From assembly GCA_020850995.1 (NCBI GenBank), contig JADZDP010000256.1, positions 29,925 to 93,924 of the forward strand: DNA of 64,000 nt, written 5' to 3'. The translations under genes were made by a program, and so were the position numbers. This document shows positions 56,515 through 64,000 of this stretch, one piece after another. Within the stretch, counting starts at the first letter, position 1; every line of letters begins with the position of its first letter. The stretch comes from Deltaproteobacteria bacterium (GTDB lineage Bacteria > Myxococcota > UBA727 > VGSZ01). The notes below the pieces were generated by a model. It was not told the DNA's origin. It saw nothing but the letters and a program-made list of their open reading frames with translations, and did not search any database.

Positions 56515-57717
56515 CTACCAACGCATCGATAGCGAGATGTCCTGCGGCGGCGGCGCGCCCGTCAGCGCCAGCGCGGCGGTCCTCGGCGGCGCCGGCGGCG
56601 CACCGAGCTTCGCGTTATGGGCCTCGGCGAGCGCGCGCAGCTGATCGAAGCTCATGGCCTGCCCCTCGTCGCTCTTCCAGAGGAAGAACGAGGTGCCGCC
56701 GAGGGCGACGCCGACGCACATGCCGCCGCCGACGACCGCCGCCACCGGCACCACCGCCAAGGGGCCAGCGATCATCACGGCCGGGATCGTGCTCGCGCAG
56801 CTGCAGAGGCTGAGCGCGCCGCAGACGCCGCCAGCGACGGCTACGCCGATGGCCAGGGTGTTGTCTGCCGCCTTGACCAGGTCGTCGCGCCCGACGTGGC
56901 GGTAGAACTGCGCCCCCGCCAGCTCACGGCGTTCGAGGCCCGTGTAGAAGCGCTGCGTGACGAGGTCGACCTGCACCCAGCGCTCGGGGTCGACGCCGGC
57001 GGGCACACCGAGGCGCTCGGCGCGCACGCGGGTGAGGTCGTCGAGGCCGCTCTGCTGCACCTCTGCCGCCGACCTCGGTGGGCCGGCCTTCGCCAGCAGC
57101 TCCCGCAAGAAGGTCGTCGGGATCGCGAAGTTGAGGCTCTCGCTGTCGCGCACGGTCATGTAGGCGACGCCGACGACGCGGCCGCACTCGTCGGTGACCG
57201 GGCCGCCGCTGCTGCCCGGCGAGATGGCGGCCGTGATCTGCAAGCGCTGCGCGCCCTCGATGCTGCGCTCGGCGGAGACGATGCCGTCGGACATCGTGGC
57301 CTCGAGCAGGCGCGGCGAGCCGAAGGCGTAGATCTTCGCGCCCTGCCTGGGCAGCTCGGCGGCGAGCACCAGGGGCGCGCCGGTGGCGCCCTTGAGCTGC
57401 ACGATGGCGAGGTCGTTGGCGAGGTCGGCCGCCACGATGCCGGTGGTCTCGACGGGCTCGTCGACCTTGGGCAGCTTGACCCGCAGGCGCTGCGCACCAT
57501 CGACGACGTGCCAATTGGTCGCGATCAAATCGGGCCCAACGAAGAAGCCGCTGCCCGAGGCGAGGCCGCCGTTGCTCTGGTCGACCAGCACCGTCGCCGT
57601 CGAGGCGATCACCCGCTCGGCGAGCTGCTCGGTCGACCGACAGCGCTCCACCGCCGTCGCGTGCGCGGCGCTGGCGACGGCGGTGACGAGGACAACCGGG
57701 AGGGCGACGAGGCGCAT
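56515..57717 (-). CDS. Trypsin-like (HtrA-type) serine protease without PDZ domain
   Basis: This 400-aa exported protein starts at 57717. It has the triad TNWHVVDG (His), NDLAIVQ (Asp) and SPGSSGGPV (Ser), typical of HtrA/S1C proteases. A signal peptide (LVALPVVLVTAVASAAHA) directs it to the periplasm. A hydrophobic segment at about residues 318-350 follows, so it may be membrane-tethered. There is no PDZ domain, so substrate selection must differ. Dnase-type neighbours do not inform the role. Confidence 0.9.
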   Translation of the reverse strand: MRLVALPVVLVTAVASAAHATAVERCRSTEQLAERVIASTATVLVDQSNGGLASGSGFFVGPDLIATNWHVVDGAQRLRVKLPKVDEPVETTGIVAADLANDLAIVQLKGATGAPLVLAAELPRQGAKIYAFGSPRLLEATMSDGIVSAERSIEGAQRLQITAAISPGSSGGPVTDECGRVVGVAYMTVRDSESLNFAIPTTFLRELLAKAGPPRSAAEVQQSGLDDLTRVRAERLGVPAGVDPERWVQVDLVTQRFYTGLERRELAGAQFYRHVGRDDLVKAADNTLAIGVAVAGGVCGALSLCSCASTIPAVMIAGPLAVVPVAAVVGGGMCVGVALGGTSFFLWKSDEGQAMSFDQLRALAEAHNAKLGAPPAPPRTAALALTGAPPPQDISLSMRW

Positions 57718-58302
57718 GGGCCGCACCGTAGCACCCTGCTCGCGGGGCGCAGCGGGGCAGTGACGGGCGACGGAGCAGCGCCTGGTCGCGTCGTCACGGC
57801 GCCAACGACGGCGCCGCCGGAGCTCTCATGGTTGTGGCCCGTCGATGGCGCTACCCCCCGTGGCACCAAGCTCACCAGGCCGCGCCCTGCGCTGGTGGCG
57901 CGGCGAGTCTCCGTTTTCGACGAGATGTGACGGCGGTCGCTTTCTCCGAGGTCTTTGGTGCCACCATGTTTCGCCTCGTTTGTTCGCCGAGGCGCCTGCA
58001 GCGGAGACGGTCGCCAGGGCCGACATCCGCCCCAGCGCGGACTACGGCGCGTCGCGCCGTGAACGGGCACGTCGCCACCGCGGGCAGCTCGTTGGATCCG
58101 CGACGAGCCTGCAACGCGATGGGCGGTAGCTTCCGGTTGCGTCAAACCCACGAGAGCTCGGTGCGCTCGGCCGCGCCACGACGATCTTCAGCCGCTGTCG
58201 CGCGATAGACGACGTCACAACCGACACCTTTGACGGCCTCCATCGTGCCCGCTACCGCGGCGATGAACCAGCAGGCGAGCAGCAGCTCACGGGGGATCGC
58301 GC
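57718..58302. other. 585-bp intergenic region with a possible repeat trace
   Basis: It lies between the protease and the TPR gene and should hold both promoters. GCGCCTGCAGCGGAGA at 57992-58007 is identical to 13877-13892, at the left edge of the short palindromic copy, so a decayed piece of the same element may lie here. I see no gene or RNA. Confidence 0.4.
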
Positions 58303-61300
58303 ATGTTCCAGAGCGACGACACGAGCGACGCGGCCGGAACCTCGGGTGGCGCCTTGGGCACGACGGAGATCCAGGCGTTCTTCGACACGCTGGGCGCGCT
58401 GCGCGCGAAGCTCGAAGCCATCGACCCCGACCCCGACAAGAAGTGGAACGCGGGAGCTGTGCGGCCCGTGATCGACCAGGCGCGCCACCAGGTGCTCTCC
58501 AAGGTCGACTCCGTGGTCGACGCACTGCGCGCCGACCACGCGGACACCGTTGCCGCCGTGCACGCCTCGGCGCTCGCGCTCGTGGGCGACGCTGCCGGCC
58601 TCGCGGTCGCGGCGGGCGAGCTCGAGACCGGCAAGCGCCTGTTGAAAGACGCCAAGCAATCGGCGTTGTCCCTTCATCCCTCGCCGCTCCCCGCCGAGCT
58701 GGCAGCCGCGTTCGATGCCCCGCGCGCGTGGGCGCTGCTCACGCACGGACGTTGGCTCCTCTCCAAGGGCAAGACCTGGCGCGGCGAGCGCCAACTCAAG
58801 CGCGCCAAGAAGCTCGTTTCGGGCGGGGCGCTCCGCCAATGCATCGTCGATGCTCTCACCGGTCCGCGTCCGGTTGGGAAGATGCCCACCCTGACGACCA
58901 TCAACGGCATCGGCACGCAGCTCTACGGTGCGCGCGATCGGTGGCCCGACGGCAGCGCCGTGGCGACCTTGTTCTTCTGCCTCATGTTCATCCCGGTGCT
59001 CCCGCTGGCCGCGTACCGGGTCCTGCGGGACGGGGACGGCTACCGCGTCTACGCGCGCTACCCCCTCGGCCCCATCGCACGCGCCTGGCTCGGCGCCCTG
59101 GCGCTCGGCCTGGTCCTGCTCGTCGGTGGCACCGCCACCTTGAGGCACCTGTCGTCCGCGCCGGCGCGCTTCGCGCGTGACATGGCCGCCCTCGAAGAGA
59201 CCCTCGCCATCGGCGATCGGGAAGCTTCGGCGCGCGCCCTCGAAGCGCTGTTGACGACGCACCCGAACGGTCCCGGCGACGACATTGCGCGGTACGCGGG
59301 CACGCTCGTCGAGCTTCAGCTCGGCGACGCCGCTGTGCCGCGGCCGCTGGACGAAACGAGCGCGCCCAAGGCGCTCGAGGCCCTCAACATCGTCAAGCTT
59401 CTTCCCGCGCCCGTGCGGCAGTCCGTCGCCAGCGACGTCGGCACCCGCGTCAAAGCCTGGCTCACCGACCTCGAGCAGCGCGGCGATGACAACCAGGCCG
59501 CGTTCGACGCGCGCGTCGCGCTCGCCAGGCGGGCGACTGCCGCCACGGGCGACGGCGCCTTCGACGACATCAAGCGCGACCTCGAGCTGAAGGCCGCGAT
59601 CGCCGGCGCCGAGCGCTGGCCGGCTGCGGCCGTCGCGCGCGTCGCCACCATCGAGGGCGAGGCAGCGCGCAAGGCAACGCTCGAGATCCTCGCGCGCGCG
59701 CCGTCGGCGGGCGCGCTCGCTCCTGTCGAGGCCATCGCACGCACCTTGCTCGCCGAGCCGGCCGCAGGGAAGGACGCGACCACGCTCGATCCGGCGTTGC
59801 GCGCGTCGCTCGAGATGAAGCTCACCACGCTCGAGACGCGGCGCTCCTCGCAAGCGCGCGCTGCCGCGCTCGCCGACATCGCGGAGAGCGAGGACGCGAG
59901 TCACGGCGCGGCCGACGTGGGGCCCGCCGCGAGCTCGGCGCGCGCAGCGGCGAAGCGGGCGGCCGCCGCGCGCGCGCGCGTAACGTGGCTGACCAAGAAC
60001 CCCGACGATCAGGAGGTTGCGGCGCTCGCCGCCGGCGACGCGCTCGCCGCGAGGCGCGTCGGGGCGGCGCGCCAGCTCGTCGACGGCACTGGGCCAACAG
60101 GTTGGCACGGCTTCGATCTCTTGGTCGCAGGCGCCGAGGTCGCGCTCGAGCAAGGTCAGCTGCAGGGCGCCGACGAGCTCTTCGATCAGGCGCTGGCCGA
60201 GCGCCTTCCGCAATTTGCCTCGGTGGCTTCGGATCTCGCAGCGACGAGCAGCGCGCTGCAACAATCGTTCTACGACAAGGCCAACGCCGATTTGCTGCCG
60301 CCCGACGTCATGGCGCGGCTGCGCAGCGGGAGCCACGAGGAGCAGGGCCGCATCTTCCACGAGCTCTATCAAGAGGCGTCGGCCAAGAACCCGAAGCTCG
60401 CCGCGCTGACCGCGCGCTTCCAGGAGCTTGCACCCGTCGTCGAGACGGCGCTGCGCTCGGGCACCGTCAAGCTCTGGCGGGCAGCGGCGAGCAGCGACGA
60501 CGCCGAGGAGCGCAGGCTGCTCATGGCTGCCGAGCAGACGTTCCTGTCGATCCAGAGCACCGCCGCCGATGACCCCACCTACCAGCTCGGGCTCGGCGAG
60601 GTGAAGTACCGAATTCGGCAACCAGAGGAGGGACAGAAGCTCCTCGAAGAGGCCGCCGCGCGTGGCGACCCGATGCTGTCGCTCAGTGTCGCGGCGATCT
60701 ACCGCGGCGTCGGCGAGGTCGAGCGCGCGCGCGTCACCGCCCGTAAGGTGTTCGATGAAGCGGCAGCGACGTCGCCTCCCAAGGCGAACGCTGCCGGCCT
60801 CCTCGCCGTGCTCAGCAACGATCCCGACGAGCAGCTCGAGTACCTTGAGCACTGCGACGGCGACGACGACTTCATTCGGGCGCAGATCGCTGGCGCGCGC
60901 GGCGCGAAGCTCCTGCGCGAAGGCAAGGAGCGCGAGGCCGACGCCGAGCTCGCCAAAGCGGCATCCATCAACGAGAAGGCAGCGGCCACGAACGACTCTG
61001 CCGCGAACAACGCGGCCGTTGCGTACCTCGCGCGCTACTCGCTGACTGGCGACCTCCGCCACATTAAGAAGGCGCGCGCGCTTCTCGACAAAGCCCTGCG
61101 CCTCTCGCCCTCCAGCCAGATCGTGATCGGCAACCTGATCGGGTTGACGAAGCACGAGATCGCGCTCGGCCTGCTGGATCATGCGCTGGATCTGGCGACC
61201 CTGCGTCCTGCCGATGACGACGCGGGGTTCCTAGCGTACGCGCAGCGCGACAACGCCGAGGCGAACCGTGCGTTCTCGAGCGCGGCGCTCGAGCGGCTCG

Positions 61301-62094
61301 CCGAACAGCAGCGCGTGCTCGCACCGACGAACCCCGGCGGCTGGGCCGAGCTCGTGGGCATCTACGTACTCCGCAAGGATGCGCAGGCGCTCGCGCGCCT
61401 TGAGAGCGGCCTCGCCGGCGTACGGCTCGATACCTCCAGCGGTGCGCAGGCCTTCGCCGCCTGGACCATCGAGGAGGCCATCGCAGAGGCGGATCGACGC
61501 CTCGCGAGGCTGGCGACGCTGCGGCCCAAGGACGCTGCCACCAAGGGAGCCGTCGCCGCGCTCGAGTCGGTGAGCCTCGTCCAACGCGGGGCGCTGAAGG
61601 CCGACGAGAAGGACATCCTCGATGGCATCGCGCGCGCCGTCGGCGCAGAGAAGCTGTGGCCGGCGCTCGACCTGCGGTCCCAGCGGCGCGACGCGCTCGT
61701 CAAGCTCGGCTTCGTGCGTGCGTTGCGGGCCGGCGACGCGGCCGCCGACGCGATGGCCAAGGGGGACTTCCGCGCCTACGTGATGGTCGGCGCGCAGTTG
61801 CCGCTGGCGCTGGCCGCGGGTCGCTTTCCCGAGGCGAAAGGCGCGCTGTCCGCGCGCGCGGAGTGGCAGGAGGCCGCCGTCCTCTCCCGAGAGATCGCGT
61901 TGTCGTTCGGCGCGCCGATGGCCTCCCAATACTCCCTGGAGCTCGCGCTCGGAGACACGGCCGCCGCCGAGGCCACACGCAGCGCCTTGGCTGCCGCGCC
62001 GTGGATCACCAGCCGCTTTCGGCTCGAGGGAATGCTCGAGCCCTACGACCTAGGGGCCAACGACGCCGCTGCCGTCGTCGGCACGCTGCGCTGA
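58303..62094 (+). CDS. Large membrane protein with TPR-like repeats
   Basis: This 1263-aa protein has no obvious signal. Residues about 1-210 are helical, then two hydrophobic helices (FFCLMFIPVLPLAAYRVL, near residue 225, and LGALALGLVLLVGGTATL, near 265) flank a short GDGYRVYARYPLG loop. The remaining thousand residues are Ala-rich tetratricopeptide-like helices with repeated hydrophobic spacing (for example AAIYRGVGEVERARVTARKVFDEA). It probably sits in the inner membrane with a large scaffold domain. The 3' end overlaps the antisense frame of the gene at 62043. Confidence 0.7.
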   Translation: MFQSDDTSDAAGTSGGALGTTEIQAFFDTLGALRAKLEAIDPDPDKKWNAGAVRPVIDQARHQVLSKVDSVVDALRADHADTVAAVHASALALVGDAAGLAVAAGELETGKRLLKDAKQSALSLHPSPLPAELAAAFDAPRAWALLTHGRWLLSKGKTWRGERQLKRAKKLVSGGALRQCIVDALTGPRPVGKMPTLTTINGIGTQLYGARDRWPDGSAVATLFFCLMFIPVLPLAAYRVLRDGDGYRVYARYPLGPIARAWLGALALGLVLLVGGTATLRHLSSAPARFARDMAALEETLAIGDREASARALEALLTTHPNGPGDDIARYAGTLVELQLGDAAVPRPLDETSAPKALEALNIVKLLPAPVRQSVASDVGTRVKAWLTDLEQRGDDNQAAFDARVALARRATAATGDGAFDDIKRDLELKAAIAGAERWPAAAVARVATIEGEAARKATLEILARAPSAGALAPVEAIARTLLAEPAAGKDATTLDPALRASLEMKLTTLETRRSSQARAAALADIAESEDASHGAADVGPAASSARAAAKRAAAARARVTWLTKNPDDQEVAALAAGDALAARRVGAARQLVDGTGPTGWHGFDLLVAGAEVALEQGQLQGADELFDQALAERLPQFASVASDLAATSSALQQSFYDKANADLLPPDVMARLRSGSHEEQGRIFHELYQEASAKNPKLAALTARFQELAPVVETALRSGTVKLWRAAASSDDAEERRLLMAAEQTFLSIQSTAADDPTYQLGLGEVKYRIRQPEEGQKLLEEAAARGDPMLSLSVAAIYRGVGEVERARVTARKVFDEAAATSPPKANAAGLLAVLSNDPDEQLEYLEHCDGDDDFIRAQIAGARGAKLLREGKEREADAELAKAASINEKAAATNDSAANNAAVAYLARYSLTGDLRHIKKARALLDKALRLSPSSQIVIGNLIGLTKHEIALGLLDHALDLATLRPADDDAGFLAYAQRDNAEANRAFSSAALERLAEQQRVLAPTNPGGWAELVGIYVLRKDAQALARLESGLAGVRLDTSSGAQAFAAWTIEEAIAEADRRLARLATLRPKDAATKGAVAALESVSLVQRGALKADEKDILDGIARAVGAEKLWPALDLRSQRRDALVKLGFVRALRAGDAAADAMAKGDFRAYVMVGAQLPLALAAGRFPEAKGALSARAEWQEAAVLSREIALSFGAPMASQYSLELALGDTAAAEATRSALAAAPWITSRFRLEGMLEPYDLGANDAAAVVGTLR

Positions 62095-62679
62095 GCCGCT
62101 CCGGTGGCGTCGCTGCCAGGAGCGTGGGTGCGACGCGGCGGCGCGCCGCAGAGCCTCTGCTTCCAGATCTCCTCGTGCCACTTCTTCTTGCCCGTCTGCG
62201 GCGGCGTGTCCGTCAGCCCCATGCGCTTCTTCACGTCGTCGAGCTTCCAACCGGTGAGCTCGAACACGGTCTTCGCCTCTTCCTGCTGGCGCGTCCACGC
62301 GCTCTCCAGGTAGCGGCCCGCTTCGTCGCAGCTCAGCTCAAGCGCGTCGTTGGTGTAGGCGACTTCAGCGTGTCCGCTGCGTGGACGAGGCACCCGTGCT
62401 GCCGGACCGGGGCGTCTCTCGGTCTGCCGACGCGGCCGGAGCATAGGGGCCGCAGCGCATATCCGGGTCGAGCTCACAGCACCCGGCGCCGTCCACCGTC
62501 CGCGTGATGGGGGGCGGTCGCTTCGCGCGTCGCTCCGAGCTGCTTGCCGGCGGGGCGGGCGGCTGCGTCACGCCGACCTCCCCGACCACTGCCACCGCCG
62601 GCGCCGGCGCGGCGCCGAGCACGAGCCCCGCGGTGACGACCGCGAGGAGCGCGACGAGGACGAGGGCGGGGCGGATCAT
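62043..62679 (-). pseudogene. Secreted protein gene with apparent frameshift
   Basis: A first frame starts at 62679 with a signal peptide (MIRPALVLVALLAVVTAGLVLG) and Cys-containing domain (GAGCCELDPDMRCGPYAP) and stops at 62365. A second frame, one base shifted and overlapping its end, continues with SGHAEVAYTNDALELSCDEAG, AWTRQQEEAKTVFELTGWKL and KKKWHEEIWKQRLCGAPP to 62043. The two make sense only when joined at about 62370-62378, so the gene is frameshifted or the sequence has an error. The alternative is two genes. The 161-bp element lies 10 bp upstream of the start. Confidence 0.6.
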
Positions 62680-62689
62680 GAGCGACCTT

Positions 62690-62850
62690 ACAGCGGAGAC
62701 CAGTTGCATTGATCGAGCCCGGCGCAGGGACTTGCCAAGAGCCCAAGGAGTACCGCAGCCGCGTACCTCGTGGTACGCGGCGAGGACACGACGCAGGGAT
62801 CGTGGCAAGGACCAAGCCCGGCGACCATCAATGCAACTGGTCTCCGCTGT
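62690..62850. repeat. 161-bp palindromic (MITE-like) element, copy 2
   Basis: It has 24-bp perfect terminal inverted repeats (beginning ACAGCGGAGACCAGTTG). The inner hairpin GCCGCGTACC TCGT GGTACGCGGC is perfect. TA flanks both ends (TA-CAGCGG ... CCGCTG-TA), as after insertion by a TA-targeting transposase. Near-identical to copy 1 at 46688-46848. Confidence 0.88.
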
Positions 62851-63187
62851 AGCGACGCGGGAGCAACCCGCACAAGCGGCACCGCCACTATCGACAGCGT
62901 CGCCACCACCGTCGGCGCCGCCACCTTCGAGGGCGTCGAGGTCAAACGCGACGCTGGTTTGCTCGCGAAGCGGAGTTGGGTGGGAGGCCCGGCGCCAGTT
63001 TCGCCGCGCGGGGACCGGCTTCCATTGGACTCGGCGGGGAGCTCCGAAGCGGGATCGCGGTCCGCACGATCCTGTTGAGGGGCCGTCCTTTGAAGCACCT
63101 CCATGGCGGACGTCCGAGGAAGCAGACAGAAGGGAACGTCGGCGCTCAGGCGACGCACGATGCGACGCGATATCGACGGAGGACCCC
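62851..63187. other. 337-bp upstream region of the DUF6624-like gene
   Basis: No convincing gene, repeat or RNA is seen. It follows the 161-bp element and ends with the RBS GGAGG at the next gene. Confidence 0.4.
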
Positions 63188-63844
63188 ATGTTCGCCCTCG
63201 CGCTGTTGATCCTGACGCAGTCCGAGCCCCCTCCCGCCGAGCCCATGTCCTTGTTCGATCCGCTCGTCGAGCTCGACGCCGACTTCGCGCAGCTCGAGCG
63301 CGAGGTGGCCGCGCTGCCCTGGCCCGCGCCCGGCGTCGAGGCGACCAAACGCATCTTGGCGCGCATGTTCGACGTCGATCAGCGCATGCGCAAGCTGCCG
63401 GCCTCCTCTCCTGCCGGCGAGCGCTTCGCGCGCATCGACGGCTTCACGCGCGCGACGCTCTCACGCCTGATCGGCAAGAGCGCGTGGATCACGCTGTCGC
63501 GTTACGGCGAGGAGGCGGCGCAGGCAGCGTGGCTCATCGCGCAGCACGCCGACAACGACGTCTATTTTCAGCGTGACGTGTTGGCGCGCCTCGAGAAGCT
63601 CCTGCCCTCGGGCGAGGTCAAGCGCGACAACTATGCCTACCTGTGGGACCGCGTGGCGGTGAACGAGGGGCGGAAGCAGCGCTTCGGCACGCAGGGGAGC
63701 TGCACGGGGCCGGGGCGCTGGGAGCCGCGCGAGCTCGAGGATCCCGCGCGCGTCGATGCGCTGCGCGAGCAGTTCGGCATCGCGCGCGGCAACGGCACCT
63801 TGGCGCAGTACAGCGCCCGCATGAACGAGCTCTGCCGCCGCTGA
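63188..63844 (+). CDS. DUF6624-like secreted protein
   Basis: This 218-aa protein starts at 63188, 5 nt after GGAGGA. The first residues (MFALALLILTQSEPPP) look like a signal peptide. The helix-rich domain has TLSRYGEEAAQAAWLIAQHADND and YAYLWDRVAVNEGRKQRFGTQG, the latter matching DUF6624 proteins. The function is unknown; DUF6624 proteins are common in bacteria with large envelopes. Confidence 0.78.
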   Translation: MFALALLILTQSEPPPAEPMSLFDPLVELDADFAQLEREVAALPWPAPGVEATKRILARMFDVDQRMRKLPASSPAGERFARIDGFTRATLSRLIGKSAWITLSRYGEEAAQAAWLIAQHADNDVYFQRDVLARLEKLLPSGEVKRDNYAYLWDRVAVNEGRKQRFGTQGSCTGPGRWEPRELEDPARVDALREQFGIARGNGTLAQYSARMNELCRR

Positions 63845-64000
63845 GGGATCGCCGCGCGCCGCGCGCGGGCCTTAGGGCCCGCGAATGGACAACTCAGTCG
63901 TCCTCGCGAGCGATCCATCGTCGCTGGCGGCGTCGCGTCCTCGGTCCGTGGCGACAGCCACGGCCCTGCGGGGCTCCTTGCCATCGACGCGCCTCGCTCG
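63845..64000. other. Right-edge intergenic region
   Basis: No gene is supported in the last 156 bp; reading frames here are open but without protein character. Confidence 0.4.

Noticed and set aside
57992..58007. 16-bp match considered as a full fifth copy of the palindromic element
   Set aside because: Similarity ends after 16 bp and no opposite arm was found; kept only as a possible trace.
58252..61182. 976-codon minus-strand frame
   Set aside because: Antisense of the TPR membrane protein; repetitive Arg/Glu/Leu composition and no domain.

Overview
The window reads as chromosome of a high-GC Myxococcota (deltaproteobacterial) bacterium. Evidence: very GC-rich coding DNA; two Ser/Thr kinases next to two-component kinases; five copies of the myxobacterial Cys-rich CDDGN/GDGC repeat; C-termini resembling MYXO-CTERM sorting tails; and many secreted or lipoproteins with EG, DPSDP or DAG low-complexity linkers. 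No rRNA, tRNA, CRISPR array, phage or plasmid backbone was found.

Layout. 1-9012 (minus strand) is a housekeeping run, rpoZ, rsmA, mutM and a Ser/Thr kinase that leaves the left edge. It is interrupted by about 4.6 kb carrying an FG-GAP surface protein and a lipoprotein. That island is bounded by a 125-bp direct repeat of the rsmA 5' end, and its junction changes the rsmA start from ATG to GTG. 9131-13772 has a CruF-like membrane protein, a REC-HK/PAS-HK sensor pair and a HExxH lipoprotein. 14015-24350 is dominated by surface proteins (a glycosidase-like enzyme, an EG-linker lipoprotein, a Cys-rich repeat protein and a Kelch-like lipoprotein), with pdxH and a second Ser/Thr kinase. 24371-33551 holds small secreted proteins and a thioredoxin cluster: two divergent thioredoxin-fold lipoprotein groups, one translationally coupled to a predicted beta-barrel.

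33573-35710 is a three-gene operon around an MvdD-like ATP-grasp ligase and may be a graspetide-type peptide-modification system with a large substrate. 35756-39463 has an RpiB-domain protein, then a caspase-fold peptidase (EF-hand plus peptidoglycan-binding plus His/Cys dyad) coupled to a HEAT-like secreted protein. 39470-44497 has xthA, a SelO-like protein coupled to a zinc-ribbon protein, and chrA. 45126-47168 is a scarred accessory segment: a truncated lipoprotein, a fragment of a second photolyase-like gene, a P-loop kinase, a 161-bp palindromic repeat and an IS91-type transposase remnant. 47224-58302 returns to ordinary genes including a radical-SAM lyase, an SCP2-like protein, dnaE and an HtrA-like protease. 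58303-63844 has a large TPR membrane protein, a frameshifted gene, a second copy of the 161-bp repeat and a DUF6624-like protein.

The most notable unexplained structures are the rsmA-repeat island, the dispersed palindromic element (two full copies, one short copy, one half copy) and the ATP-grasp operon.
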